Source of the DNA: Mycolicibacterium sp. 018/SC-01/001
GTDB taxonomy: Bacteria > Actinomycetota > Actinomycetes > Mycobacteriales > Mycobacteriaceae
Assembly: GCF_007096635.1 (NCBI RefSeq)
Contig: NZ_VKAA01000024.1
Coordinates: 19,366 to 83,365 of the forward strand
Length of the DNA: 64,000 nt
Direction: 5' to 3'
In this document: piece after piece, positions 43,548 through 52,051 of the stretch
How the letters are laid out: each line of letters starts with the position of its first letter
How positions within the stretch are numbered: position 1 is the first letter of the stretch
The notes under the pieces: model-generated
Seen by the model: the letters and a program-made list of their open reading frames with translations, nothing else
Told to the model about the DNA's origin: nothing
Databases searched by the model: none
Made by a program: the position numbers and the translations under genes

Positions 43548-44039
43548 TCAGGGGGCCTTGAGCACCTGGGTGCCACCCGCCAACTCGTCGTGCTTGCCCT
43601 GCTTGGTGGGGCTGCCGTTGATCGTCACCGCGATCACGACGATCGCCACCACGCCGAGCAGACCACCGATGAACGGGATGATCGGCAGCAGCGTCCACGA
43701 GTTGCGGATCGCCGATTGCGCGGCCGTCGGTTTGGGGGCGCCCCCGGGTCCGTGCACGCTGAGCCCCAACAGCTTCTTGCCGGGGGTCCAGCCCTGTGTC
43801 ACCTCGAATGCAACGTAGTAGGCGAAGCTCAGAACTCCGGTGAACAACCCGGTGATCCACACGTTCGAGGTCGCGCCGATCGCGAACACGATGATGCTGC
43901 CGACGATGCCGACGATCAGACCGTCGATGATCCGCGCCGCGAAGCGCAGCCCGAGGCTACCCGGTTGCGCACCACCGGGCGGCGGGTACGAACCCGGGTA
44001 GCCGTACTGGCCGGACGACGGGGGATAGTCGCTGGTCAT
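43548..44039 (-). CDS. RDD family membrane protein
   Basis: The 163-residue protein begins with a Pro/Gly/Tyr-rich leader (YPPSSGQYGYPGSYPPPGG). The RDD domain follows: the name-giving R..D motif is in LGLRFAARIIDGLIVG, and GWTPGKKLLGLSVHGPGG follows the second helix. About three membrane segments are predicted. A ribosome binding site (GAAGGAG) precedes the ATG. RDD proteins are poorly understood; some have been linked to ion transport. It lies upstream of, and on the opposite strand to, gntP (convergent, 17 bp). Confidence 0.88.
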   Translation of the reverse strand: MTSDYPPSSGQYGYPGSYPPPGGAQPGSLGLRFAARIIDGLIVGIVGSIIVFAIGATSNVWITGLFTGVLSFAYYVAFEVTQGWTPGKKLLGLSVHGPGGAPKPTAAQSAIRNSWTLLPIIPFIGGLLGVVAIVVIAVTINGSPTKQGKHDELAGGTQVLKAP

Positions 44040-44113
44040 CGGAGCTCCTTCTCGCGGCGGCTGACTGCGGGTTCACCGTACCCAGCGGCCGCCGTCGGCG
44101 GGGAGCTTCGCGC

Positions 44114-45046
44114 TCAGCGCAGGTGCTTGCGGCGCTTCTTGACCTCGGAGCCCGCGGTGTCGGCCAGCTCGGCGGCCCGTTCCCGCGCCGCCTCGGCCGA
44201 ACGCAGGGCGCGTTCGCGAGCCGCGTCGGCCAGATCCGGTGCGCGGTCGCGCGCCGTCTCGGCGAATTCCTCGCCGCGCTGACGCGCGAGCTCGGCCCAC
44301 TCGCCACCCCGTTCGCGCGCCACCTCGGCGAGCTCGCCGCCCCGTTCGCGGGCGACCTCGGCCCATTCGCTACCGCGTTCGCGCGCGACCTCGGCGAGCT
44401 CGCCGCCCCGTTCGCGGGCGACCTCGGCCAGGCCGCCGGCGAGTTCACCGCCGCGCTCGCGCGCGATGTGGGCGAACTCGCGGCCGCGCTCTGCGCCGAC
44501 CTGCAGTCCGTGGCCCAGTTTCTCGGCGAACTCGCTGTCGGCCAGCGAGCCGCCCGCCGCTGCGCCCACGGGCAGCGCCGCGGTCACCGCCTCGGCGGCC
44601 TTGCGCGCCGCGCGCCGTCCACGCCAGCCCAGCGACGGCTTGCCTTCGGTGTCGACCGCGGCGATGATCAGGCCGCCGATGAGGCTGATGTCGGTGACGA
44701 AGGCGCGCCGCTCGTCCGCCTTGCGCTCCGGGTCCGTCTCGTTCCAGAAGCTGTGTCCGCCCAGCGATCCGGGCACCACGGTGAGCGCGAGTGCCGCCGA
44801 GGCCACCCGGGGGAGCTTGCCGGTCGCGAGCAGCAGGCCGCCGCCGATCTGGACCGCTGCGTTGACCCGGGCCACCGTCTCGGCGTTGGACGGGATGTTC
44901 GAGCTGACCGGATCGGGCAGCTTGCTCAGCCCGTCGAGCGTGTTCTGGGTGGATTGCAGCACGGGTTTCGGGCTCCGAAGAGCCTCGATCCCGCGGGAGA
45001 TGAACACGGCGGACAGCATGGGACGCGCGACGCGACGGATCAACAT
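44114..45046 (-). CDS. DoxX family membrane protein with long 11-residue-repeat helical tail
   Basis: The first 150 residues are a DoxX-like membrane domain: RRVARPMLSAVFISRGIEAL, VNAAVQIGGGLLLATGKLPR, HSFWNETDPERKADERRAF and LIGGLIIAAVDTEGKPSLGW. From residue 195 to 297 the protein consists of about ten 11-residue repeats of the type ARERGGELAEV, ending in a basic tail KKRRKHLR. The repeats predict a long, highly charged amphipathic helix. The ATG MLIRRVARPM was chosen because DoxX domains start here; it diverges from xylB with 91 bp between. The ordinary DoxX domain lacks such a tail. Confidence 0.85.
   Translation of the reverse strand: MLIRRVARPMLSAVFISRGIEALRSPKPVLQSTQNTLDGLSKLPDPVSSNIPSNAETVARVNAAVQIGGGLLLATGKLPRVASAALALTVVPGSLGGHSFWNETDPERKADERRAFVTDISLIGGLIIAAVDTEGKPSLGWRGRRAARKAAEAVTAALPVGAAAGGSLADSEFAEKLGHGLQVGAERGREFAHIARERGGELAGGLAEVARERGGELAEVARERGSEWAEVARERGGELAEVARERGGEWAELARQRGEEFAETARDRAPDLADAARERALRSAEAARERAAELADTAGSEVKKRRKHLR
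44156..44464 (-). repeat. 33-bp tandem coding repeats in the DoxX gene
   Basis: About ten units of 33 bp encode ARERGGELAEV-like 11-mers; units three to six are nearly identical at the DNA level, while the last four have diverged. One unit carries a four-residue insertion (LAGGLAEV). Such arrays can change copy number by slippage. Confidence 0.8.
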
Positions 45047-45137
45047 GGTCCGGAATGTTCCCACGCCCTTCGGCCACCAAACCCGAGAACGGCCGACTCG
45101 GGACGGCTTCGGTGGTGTCGGAGTAACTTCGACACTC

Positions 45138-46532
45138 GTGCCACTCGTCGCGGGAATCGACTCGTCCACCCAGTCGTGCAAGGTCCTGATCTGTGATGCC
45201 GAGACCGGCCGCCCGGTGCGCTCGGCATCGCGCCCGCACCCGGGCGGAACCGAGGTCGCGCCCGCGCACTGGTGGGATGCGCTCACCGCGGCGATCACCG
45301 AGCTCGGCGGCATCGACGACGTCGCCGCGGTCTCCGTCGGAGCCCAACAGCACGGCATGGTCTGCCTGGCCGACTCCGGCGATGTGGTCCGCGATGCGCT
45401 GCTGTGGAACGACACCCGATCCGCGCGCGCGGCCGCCGATCTGGTCGACGAACTCGGCGGCCCGGACGAGTGGGCGCGGCGCACCGGCGTCGTGCCCGTC
45501 GCCGCGATCACCGCCACCAAGCTGCGCTGGCTGGCCGATCACGAACCGGAGTACGCGGACGCCACCGCGGCGGTGTGCCTGCCGCATGACTGGCTGACGT
45601 GGCGGCTGGCCGGCTGCACCGACATCAACGAGCTGACCACCGACCGCAGCGACGCCAGCGGCACGGGATATTTTTCCGCGGCGACGGACGCCTACGACAT
45701 GGACCTCCTCGAGCTCGCGCTGCGGGGGAGGCGGCCGGCCCTGCCGACGGTCGTCGATCCCGCGGGCTCGGCGCTCAAAACCGCCCACGGTGCGCTGCTG
45801 GCGGCCGGTGCCGGGGACAACGCCGCCGCCGCACTCGGGCTTGGCGCCGGGCCGGGAGACTGCGTGGTGTCGCTGGGCACCTCCGGGGTGGTCAGCGCCG
45901 TCGGGGCCACCGCACCGTGCGACCCCGACGGGATCGTGGCGGGCTTCGCCGATGCGACGGGCCGGCAGCTGCCGCTGGTGTGCACGCTCAACGGCGCACC
46001 GGTGCTGGCGGCGGTGGCCGCGATGCTCGGAGTCGAGTTCGACGAGTTCGACCGGCTCGCGCTCGACGCCGGGGTCGGAGCCGGCGGACTGACGCTGATT
46101 CCGTACTTCGATGGCGAGCGGTCTCCGAACCTGCCCGACGCCGCAGGCGCACTACACGGCATCACCACGCGAAACCTCAACTCCGCCAACATCGCCCGAG
46201 CCTCGGTCGAGGGTCTACTGGCGTCGATGGCGTATTGCATCGACAAGATCCGCGAGCACGGAGTCGCGGTCGATCGCATCATCCTGATCGGTGGCGGGGC
46301 CCGGTCCGAGGCGGTCCGCCAGATCGCACCGGCCGTTCTCGGGGCGCCCGTCCACGTACCGGCGCCGGCCGAGTACGTCGCTCTGGGCGCGGCACGGCAG
46401 GCGGCCTGGGCGCTGGCAGGGGGAGGGGACCCGCCGCGGTGGTCGCTGGCCGAGACCACCGTCTTCGAGGCCGACCCCACACCCGAGGTGCTCGACCGCT
46501 ACCGCGCCGCCGAGACCCTGACGTTGCGCTGA
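45138..46532 (+). CDS. xylB: Xylulokinase
   Basis: The 464-residue FGGY kinase phosphorylates D-xylulose. The N-terminal phosphate-binding motif is VAGIDSSTQSCKVLICD; VSVGAQQHGMVCLADSGDVV and ALLWNDTRSARAA are the substrate-site segments typical of XylB; and IPYFDGERSPNLPDAAGALHG and LIGGGARSEAVRQI are the C-terminal FGGY signatures. A TAACTT box ends 8 nt before the GTG start, compatible with a leaderless transcript. No xylose isomerase gene is adjacent; xylulose could come from pentitol oxidation by dehydrogenases of the neighbouring polyol locus. Confidence 0.92.
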   Translation: MPLVAGIDSSTQSCKVLICDAETGRPVRSASRPHPGGTEVAPAHWWDALTAAITELGGIDDVAAVSVGAQQHGMVCLADSGDVVRDALLWNDTRSARAAADLVDELGGPDEWARRTGVVPVAAITATKLRWLADHEPEYADATAAVCLPHDWLTWRLAGCTDINELTTDRSDASGTGYFSAATDAYDMDLLELALRGRRPALPTVVDPAGSALKTAHGALLAAGAGDNAAAALGLGAGPGDCVVSLGTSGVVSAVGATAPCDPDGIVAGFADATGRQLPLVCTLNGAPVLAAVAAMLGVEFDEFDRLALDAGVGAGGLTLIPYFDGERSPNLPDAAGALHGITTRNLNSANIARASVEGLLASMAYCIDKIREHGVAVDRIILIGGGARSEAVRQIAPAVLGAPVHVPAPAEYVALGAARQAAWALAGGGDPPRWSLAETTVFEADPTPEVLDRYRAAETLTLR

Positions 46533-46535
46533 CCG

Positions 46536-47459
46536 TCAGGCGTGCTGCGCCTCCGGCCGCGGCCAGGCCGGCCGTGGTAGCGCGGCGCCCGGCGGCGGGC
46601 TCATCACGTCCAGCACGGCGCGCAGCGGCGGCCAGTCGGTGCGTCCGATCCTCGTGACGGCGTAGGCGGTGAGCACCACGTCGGGATCGGCCAGCGGCAG
46701 CACCGTGACCCCGGCCGCGGTCGGGCGCTCGATCGGCAGCAGCCCGACACCGAAACCCGCCACGATGAGTTCCTCCACGAGATCGAGGCTGTCGATCTGG
46801 TGGGCGATGCGCGGCGTGAAACCCGACAGCGACGCCAGCGTGCGTACGGCATCCTCGTCGGCGGTGTTGCGGGAGTTCACGATCCACGTGTGGTCGGCGT
46901 AATCGGCCAGTGCGGTCATGGTGCGGGCGGTGTCGGCCGGCACGCCCAGGCCCCAGCGGATCGACCACAGCGGCGCCGTTTCCAGCAGCGCACCAGGGGA
47001 GGCCGGCGCGAGGTTGTAGTCATAGGTGAGGGCCAGATCGAGATCGTCGGCGGTCAGCAACCGGAACGCTTCGACGGGTTCGTATTCGCTGATGATGAAC
47101 TCCACCTGCGGCAATCGGGCCCGGAAGTCGGCGACGACCGGCAGCAGCGACACGCGGATGCCGGTGGCGAACCCCCCGACCCGGACCGTGCCGGCCGGGT
47201 CGGCATCGGCGTCGAGGTCGAGTCGGGCGCGGTCCACCGCGGCCAGGATGGTCACCGCGTGATCGGCGAGGCGGCGTCCCGCCGGTGTCAGGCGCACCCG
47301 GCGGCCCTGCGGCTCGATCAGTTGCGTGCCGGTCTCACGGGTGAGGGCAGCGATCTGCGCCGACACCGTTGACGTGGTCAGGTGGTACTCGTCGGCGACC
47401 GCCCGCATCGAACCGAGGCGTGACAGCGCGAGAAGGAGTTGCAGTCGGCGGAAGTCCAC
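46536..47459 (-). CDS. LysR family transcriptional regulator
   Basis: The 307-residue protein has the LysR winged helix at its N-terminus (FRRLQLLLALSRLGSMRAVADEYHLTTSTVSAQIAALTRETG) and a periplasmic-binding-like effector domain (VRVGGFATGIRVSLLPVVADF). It starts at GTG and is divergent from the FGGY kinase at 47495, with only 35 bp between the starts, so it probably controls that kinase. It converges with xylB (3 bp). Confidence 0.9.
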   Translation of the reverse strand: MDFRRLQLLLALSRLGSMRAVADEYHLTTSTVSAQIAALTRETGTQLIEPQGRRVRLTPAGRRLADHAVTILAAVDRARLDLDADADPAGTVRVGGFATGIRVSLLPVVADFRARLPQVEFIISEYEPVEAFRLLTADDLDLALTYDYNLAPASPGALLETAPLWSIRWGLGVPADTARTMTALADYADHTWIVNSRNTADEDAVRTLASLSGFTPRIAHQIDSLDLVEELIVAGFGVGLLPIERPTAAGVTVLPLADPDVVLTAYAVTRIGRTDWPPLRAVLDVMSPPPGAALPRPAWPRPEAQHA

Positions 47460-47482
47460 CCCGGGGATTCTGCTCTCCCACG

Positions 47483-47488
47483 TAGGGT
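47483..47488 (+). promoter_or_regulatory. -10 box for leaderless FGGY kinase gene
   Basis: TAGGGT fits TANNNT and lies exactly 6 nt before the GTG start at 47495, in the 35-bp gap to the divergent LysR gene. Confidence 0.5.
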
Positions 47489-47494
47489 TGGGTC

Positions 47495-48979
47495 GTGGAC
47501 ACGCTGCTCGGCATCGACATGGGTACCGGAAGCACCAAGGGCGTTCTCGTCGACAGCGCGGGCACCGTGCTCGCCACCGAGACCATCAGCCACGGCATGG
47601 ACCTGCCACGGCCGGGGTGGGCCGAGGTCGACGCCGAGGCGGTGTGGTGGCGGGAGGTGTGCACGATCAGCGCCGCGCTGATGGCGAGCCAACCCGCCGG
47701 GGCGACGCTGGCCGGCGTCTGTGTCAGCGGTGTCGGACCGTGCCTGGTGCTCTGCGATGCCGATCTACGCCCCCTGCGGCCCGCCATCCTGTACGGTATC
47801 GACACTCGCGCACATGCTGAAATCGAGTCGCTGACAACAGAATTGGGCGAAGAGAAGATCCTCGAACGGGCCGGCACCCTGCTGTCCAGTCAGGCCGTGG
47901 GGCCCAAGCTCGAATGGGTGCGCCACCACGAACCGGAGGTGTTCGACGCGGCCGCCGGCTGGTACGGCTCGAACTCCTACATCGCCGCGAAACTCACCGG
48001 CGAGTACGTGATGGATCACCACACCGCCAGCCAGTGCGATCCGCTGTACGCCACCCGGGACTTCGAGTGGAACACCGAGTGGGCACAGCGCATCTGCGGG
48101 CCGCTGCCGCTGCCTTCCCTGGTGTGGCCGAGCGACATCGTCGGACGGGTGAGTGCCGCGGCTGCGCGCGAGACCGGTCTGCCGGCAGGGGTCCCGGTCG
48201 CCGCGGGCACGGTCGACGCGTACTCCGAGGCGTTCTCGGTCGGTGTGCGCCGCCCCGGAGATCAGATGCTGATGTACGGGTCGACGATGTTCCTGGTTCA
48301 GGTGATCGACGAGTACCACAGCGATCCCACGCTGTGGACGACTGCGGGAGTCGATCCGCGCACGCTGGCGCTCGCCGCAGGCACGTCGACGGCCGGCACG
48401 ATGATCAGCTGGCTGCAATCGCTCACGGGGAAGCCGTCTTTCGAGGAGCTGACCGCCGAGGCGCTCGCCGTGCCGGCGGGCAGTGAGGGTCTGCTGATGC
48501 TGCCGTACCTCGCGGGTGAGCGCACCCCGGTGTTCGATCCGAACGCCCGCGGGGTGCTGGCCGGGCTCACGCTGCGGCACGGGCGCGGGCATCTGTTCCG
48601 GGCGGCCTACGAGGGCATCGCCTTCGGCATCCGGCAGATCCTCGACCGGTTCGACGACGCGCACTCGGCGACCCGCACCGTCGCGGTGGGCGGCGGGTTG
48701 AAGAGCCCGGTCTGGGCGCAGGCGGTCAGTGACGTCACGGGCCGCACGCAGTTGGTGCCCGAGCAGGCGATCGGGGCCAGCTACGGCGACGCATTACTGG
48801 CGGGCATCGGGGTCGGACTCGTGCCGCCGGATACGGACTGGGCCACGATCGAGAAAGAGATCACGCCGGACCCCCGCAACCGGGAACGCTACGAGGACCT
48901 GTTCGGCACCTGGGCGCAGCTGTATCCCGCGACGCGCGAACAGGTGCACAGGCTCGCCGCTGACGACGCCACCGGCTGA
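47495..48979 (+). CDS. FGGY-family carbohydrate kinase of the polyol locus
   Basis: The 494-residue kinase has LLGIDMGTGSTKGVLVD at its N-terminus, GVCVSGVGPCLVLCD, and the C-terminal FGGY signatures LPYLAGERTPVFDPNARGVLAG and VAVGGGLKSPVWAQAV. It differs from XylB at 45138 in the substrate segments (ILYGIDTRAHAEIESL instead of WNDTRSARAA). In this context an erythritol, erythrulose or pentulose kinase is plausible. It converges with the SDR gene (6 bp). Confidence 0.88.
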   Translation: MDTLLGIDMGTGSTKGVLVDSAGTVLATETISHGMDLPRPGWAEVDAEAVWWREVCTISAALMASQPAGATLAGVCVSGVGPCLVLCDADLRPLRPAILYGIDTRAHAEIESLTTELGEEKILERAGTLLSSQAVGPKLEWVRHHEPEVFDAAAGWYGSNSYIAAKLTGEYVMDHHTASQCDPLYATRDFEWNTEWAQRICGPLPLPSLVWPSDIVGRVSAAAARETGLPAGVPVAAGTVDAYSEAFSVGVRRPGDQMLMYGSTMFLVQVIDEYHSDPTLWTTAGVDPRTLALAAGTSTAGTMISWLQSLTGKPSFEELTAEALAVPAGSEGLLMLPYLAGERTPVFDPNARGVLAGLTLRHGRGHLFRAAYEGIAFGIRQILDRFDDAHSATRTVAVGGGLKSPVWAQAVSDVTGRTQLVPEQAIGASYGDALLAGIGVGLVPPDTDWATIEKEITPDPRNRERYEDLFGTWAQLYPATREQVHRLAADDATG

Positions 48980-48985
48980 GCCGGG

Positions 48986-49777
48986 TCAGCCCATCGTGTA
49001 GCCGCCGTCGACGGGCAGGTCGACGCCGTTGATCATGCTCGCCGCGTCGGAGCACAGCCACACCACCGCATCGGACACCTCGTGCGGAACGGCGAAGCGG
49101 CCCAGCGGAATCCGGGCGATCATCGGCGCGGCCTTGGCCTCCTCGCCCCACACCCGCTGGCCCATGTCGGTGAGGACGACGGTCGGGCACACCGAGTTCG
49201 CGCGGATTCCGTGCGGTCCGAGCTCGCGGGCCAGGACCTTGGTGGCCATCACCAGGCCGGCCTTGGATGCGCAGTACGCGTAGTGGTCGGGCAGCGGCGC
49301 CAGCGCGGCCGCCGAGGCGACGGTGACGATGGCACCGCCGGTGCCCTGCTCGACCATCACCGCACCCACCTGGGCGGCCAGCAGTGCGGGAGCCCGCAGG
49401 TTGACCGCGATGGTGGCGTCGAAGTTCTCGGCCGTGGTGGCCGTGACAGCTTCGGGCACCGAGATACCGGCGTTGTTGACCAGGATGTCGATGCCGCCGA
49501 AGGCGTCGGTAGCGCTGCGGGACAACGTCGTCGGGCCGTCCGGTTCGGCGAGGTCGACAGCCGTGGACCGCACCGGGACACCGAACTCGTCGCTCAGTGC
49601 CTCGCGCGCGGATGCCAGGTCGGACTCGTCGCGCCCGCTCAGGATGAGACGGGCGCCTGCGGCGGCGAAGGCACGGGCGATGTCGGCGCCGATGCCCTTC
49701 GTGGCGCCCGTGATGAGCGCGCGCTTACCGTCCAGTCGCATGGCGCCGGCATACCGCCGCTCTACGGTGCTGGTCAC
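48986..49777 (-). CDS. SDR family polyol dehydrogenase (D-threitol dehydrogenase-like)
   Basis: The 263-residue SDR has a classical coenzyme loop LITGATKGIGADIARAFA, the NNAG motif in ILVNNAGISVPEAV, Ser in VTVASAAALA and the Tyr-x3-Lys pair in YAYCASKAGLVMA. The GTG start is supported by AGGAGG 6 nt upstream and by the overlap with the SorC stop. The pairing with a SorC regulator and an erythrulose-kinase-like operon suggests oxidation of a sugar alcohol to a ketose; D-threitol dehydrogenase (DthD) of M. smegmatis is the closest role I recall. Substrate identity is inference. Confidence 0.85.
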   Translation of the reverse strand: MTSTVERRYAGAMRLDGKRALITGATKGIGADIARAFAAAGARLILSGRDESDLASAREALSDEFGVPVRSTAVDLAEPDGPTTLSRSATDAFGGIDILVNNAGISVPEAVTATTAENFDATIAVNLRAPALLAAQVGAVMVEQGTGGAIVTVASAAALAPLPDHYAYCASKAGLVMATKVLARELGPHGIRANSVCPTVVLTDMGQRVWGEEAKAAPMIARIPLGRFAVPHEVSDAVVWLCSDAASMINGVDLPVDGGYTMG

Positions 49778-50817
49778 GAAACCTCCTGTGCTGCCGTGCC
49801 ATCGGTGGCCGCGAGCAGGGCTTCAGCCGTACCCGGGTCGGTGACGAGCCTGTTGAAGTAGCCGCCGCGGGCTCCGGCGGCGATGGACTCGACCTTGTCC
49901 TTCCCGATCGCCACCGCGATGGTGACCGGGATGTGGCGCAACGTCTCCAATTCGAGGGCGATGAGCCGTTCCGCGCCGTCGAAGTCGACTGGTGCCCCGG
50001 TGCGGTCGTAGAAGCGCGAACAGACGTCGCCGACAGCGGTGCGCAGCGATGTCGAATCGGTGGGAACGAACTGCGGGATGTCCGAACGGGTCAGAGGAGG
50101 CGCTCCGACACCCATCAGTGCACACCGCGCGTGCGGCCACTGGTGCAGCACCCGCTGGATGCTCGGATCGTCGAGCAGCGAATCGTAGAGGGCGGGTCCC
50201 GGCAGGGCGGGTGCGAACAGGTAGTTGGCGCGTCCGCCGACGCGGTTGGCGACGAGTCGGGTGATCTCGTTGGTCTGGTACCACTCGTAGGGCTGGTCGT
50301 TGCCGCCGACGGTCGGTGCCACCACCACACCCGGCAGCGGGGTGAGTTCGTGCTGGGCCAGCTCGTAGACCGTGCGGCCGGAGGACACCAGTAGGACGTC
50401 GCCCGGGAGCAAACCCGCTTCGCTGAGCGCGCGGCCCGCGGCAGGCGCCAGAACTCGGCCCATGATGTCGACCGTGCTGCGGCCGGGACCGGGTGCGGGC
50501 AACGGCGGCGAGAGATAGACGGTGTTCAGGTTGAGCGCGCGGGCCACGCGGTCGGCCAGTTCGCCCGCGCGGGCCTCGGCCGGGGGAACCACCTCGATGC
50601 GCACGATGCCTTGACGTTTCGCCTCGGCGAGCAGTCTGCTCACGGTCGCCCGGCTGGTGCCCAGCTTCTCGGCGATCTCGGCCTGTGTCGCCTCGTCCTC
50701 GTAGTAGAGCCGCGCGGCGGTGTACAGCATGGTGGCCGAGAAGTGACTGCTCTCCGTCTCGGGCGCGCCACCATCCGATTTCGCCGACGAGGCGGCGGGC
50801 GCGGACGGCCGGGGCAT
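49774..50817 (-). CDS. SorC/DeoR-type sugar-binding transcriptional regulator
   Basis: The 347-residue regulator has an N-terminal helix-turn-helix (DEATQAEIAEKLGTSRATVSRLLAEAKRQGIVRIEV) and a C-terminal sugar-phosphate-binding domain of the SorC family (LVSSGRTVYELAQHELTPLPGVVVAPTVGG, VTIAVAIGKDKVESIAAGARGGYFN). ATG 50817 is preferred over a TTG two codons upstream. It is transcribed divergently from the polyol operon and coupled to the SDR (GTGA overlap). Three similar 13-bp boxes in the intergenic region are its probable operators, so it likely regulates both directions in response to a phosphorylated intermediate. Confidence 0.9.
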   Translation of the reverse strand: MPRPSAPAASSAKSDGGAPETESSHFSATMLYTAARLYYEDEATQAEIAEKLGTSRATVSRLLAEAKRQGIVRIEVVPPAEARAGELADRVARALNLNTVYLSPPLPAPGPGRSTVDIMGRVLAPAAGRALSEAGLLPGDVLLVSSGRTVYELAQHELTPLPGVVVAPTVGGNDQPYEWYQTNEITRLVANRVGGRANYLFAPALPGPALYDSLLDDPSIQRVLHQWPHARCALMGVGAPPLTRSDIPQFVPTDSTSLRTAVGDVCSRFYDRTGAPVDFDGAERLIALELETLRHIPVTIAVAIGKDKVESIAAGARGGYFNRLVTDPGTAEALLAATDGTAAQEVS

Positions 50818-50834
50818 GGGCAAAGTATGACACC

Positions 50835-50887
50835 GAACGTCTGCTCAGGAAAGAAATTCACTGAACAGATGTTCTGGACAGATGTGC
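50835..50887. promoter_or_regulatory. Three-box operator of the polyol locus
   Basis: A 13-bp box occurs three times: GAACGTCTGCTCA (50835-50847, minus orientation), TGAACAGATGTTC (50862-50874) and TGGACAGATGTGC (50875-50887). The outer two each differ from the middle one at two positions when aligned in the same orientation. The last two are immediately adjacent direct repeats. The middle box contains a perfect GAAC-N4-GTTC palindrome. Confidence 0.6.
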
Positions 50888-50904
50888 ACCGGCTTCGCTA
50901 CTGT
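50875..50904 (+). promoter_or_regulatory. Promoter of the polyol uptake/catabolism operon
   Basis: TGGACA (50875-50880) and TACTGT (50899-50904) form a SigA-type promoter with an 18-bp spacer. The -35 hexamer coincides with the first six bases of the third operator box, which fits repression by promoter occlusion. GGAGG (50920-50924) is the ribosome binding site for the TTG start at 50934. Confidence 0.55.
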
Positions 50905-50933
50905 GACTCCGAACACAGAGGGAGGAACCCGCG

Positions 50934-52037
50934 TTGTCCGATCAGATGTCGTCCGCTCAGATCCCCGAGAAGATGCAGGCAGTCATCTGCCACGGCCCCC
51001 ACGACTACCGACTCGAGGAGGTGGCGGTTCCCCAGCGCCGCCCCGGTGAGGCGCTGATCAAAGTCGAAGCGGTCGGCATCTGCGCCAGTGACTTGAAGTG
51101 CTATCACGGCGCGGCCAAGTTCTGGGGCGACGAGAACCGGCCCGCCTGGGCGGAGACGATGGTCATCCCCGGCCACGAATTCGTCGGTCGTGTCGTCGAT
51201 CTCGACGAGGCTGCCGCATCCCGCTGGGGCATCGAAGTCGGCGACCGGGTGGTCTCCGAGCAGATCGTGCCGTGCTGGGAATGCCGCTTCTGCAAGCGCG
51301 GCCAGTACCACATGTGCCAGCCGCACGATCTCTACGGCTTCAAGCGCCGGACCCCGGGCGCGATGGCCAGCTACATGGTGTATCCCGCAGAAGCATTGGT
51401 GCACAAGGTTTCTCCCGACGTCGCGCCACACCACGCCGCCTTTGCCGAACCGCTGTCGTGCTCACTGCACGCCGTGGAGCGCGCGCAGATCCTCTTTGAA
51501 GACGTCGTGGTGGTCGCCGGCTGCGGCCCGATCGGTCTGGGCATGGTCGCCGGCGCGCGGGCCAAGAACCCGATGCACGTCATCGCGCTGGACATGGCAC
51601 CCGAGAAACTCGAGCTCGCCAAGCTGTGCGGTGCCGACATCACGATCAACATCGCCGAGCAGGATCCGGTCGCGATCGTCAAGGACCTGACCGACGGCTA
51701 CGGAGCCGACGTGTACCTCGAGGGCACCGGGCATCCGTCGGCAGTGCCTCAGGGGCTGAACCTGTTACGCAAGCTCGGCCGGTACGTCGAGTACGGCGTC
51801 TTCGGCAGCGACGTGACCGTCGACTGGAGCATCATCAGCGACGACAAGGAACTCGACGTGCTCGGAGCACATCTGGGCCCCTACTGCTGGCCGGCGGCCA
51901 TCAGGATGATCGAGTCCGGCGTGCTGCCCATGGACAAGATCTGCACCCACCAGCTGCCGCTGACGGAGTTCCAGCAGGGGCTCGACCTGGTGGCCAGTGG
52001 CAAGGAATCGGTCAAGGTCTCCCTGATCCCCGCCTGA
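50934..52037 (+). CDS. lthD: Zinc-dependent polyol dehydrogenase (L-threitol dehydrogenase-like)
   Basis: The 367-residue enzyme is a medium-chain zinc dehydrogenase. Catalytic zinc ligands are Cys in GICASDLKCYHG and His-Glu in PGHEFVGRV; the structural zinc site is CWECRFCKRGQYHMC; the coenzyme loop is VVAGCGPIGLGMVAGA. TTG is taken as the start because GGAGG lies 9 nt before it; ATG 50946 is the alternative. It heads the nine-gene polyol operon. I recall a zinc dehydrogenase at this place in the M. smegmatis locus characterised as L-threitol dehydrogenase; the symbol rests on that comparison. Confidence 0.88.
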   Translation: MSDQMSSAQIPEKMQAVICHGPHDYRLEEVAVPQRRPGEALIKVEAVGICASDLKCYHGAAKFWGDENRPAWAETMVIPGHEFVGRVVDLDEAAASRWGIEVGDRVVSEQIVPCWECRFCKRGQYHMCQPHDLYGFKRRTPGAMASYMVYPAEALVHKVSPDVAPHHAAFAEPLSCSLHAVERAQILFEDVVVVAGCGPIGLGMVAGARAKNPMHVIALDMAPEKLELAKLCGADITINIAEQDPVAIVKDLTDGYGADVYLEGTGHPSAVPQGLNLLRKLGRYVEYGVFGSDVTVDWSIISDDKELDVLGAHLGPYCWPAAIRMIESGVLPMDKICTHQLPLTEFQQGLDLVASGKESVKVSLIPA

Positions 52038-52051
52038 GATAAGGACCATCG

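Noticed and set aside
50862..50874. LexA (SOS) box GAAC-N4-GTTC
   Set aside because: The core fits, but the outer TC/GA bases of the mycobacterial SOS box are absent, and two further copies of the 13-mer without the full palindrome favour a SorC operator.
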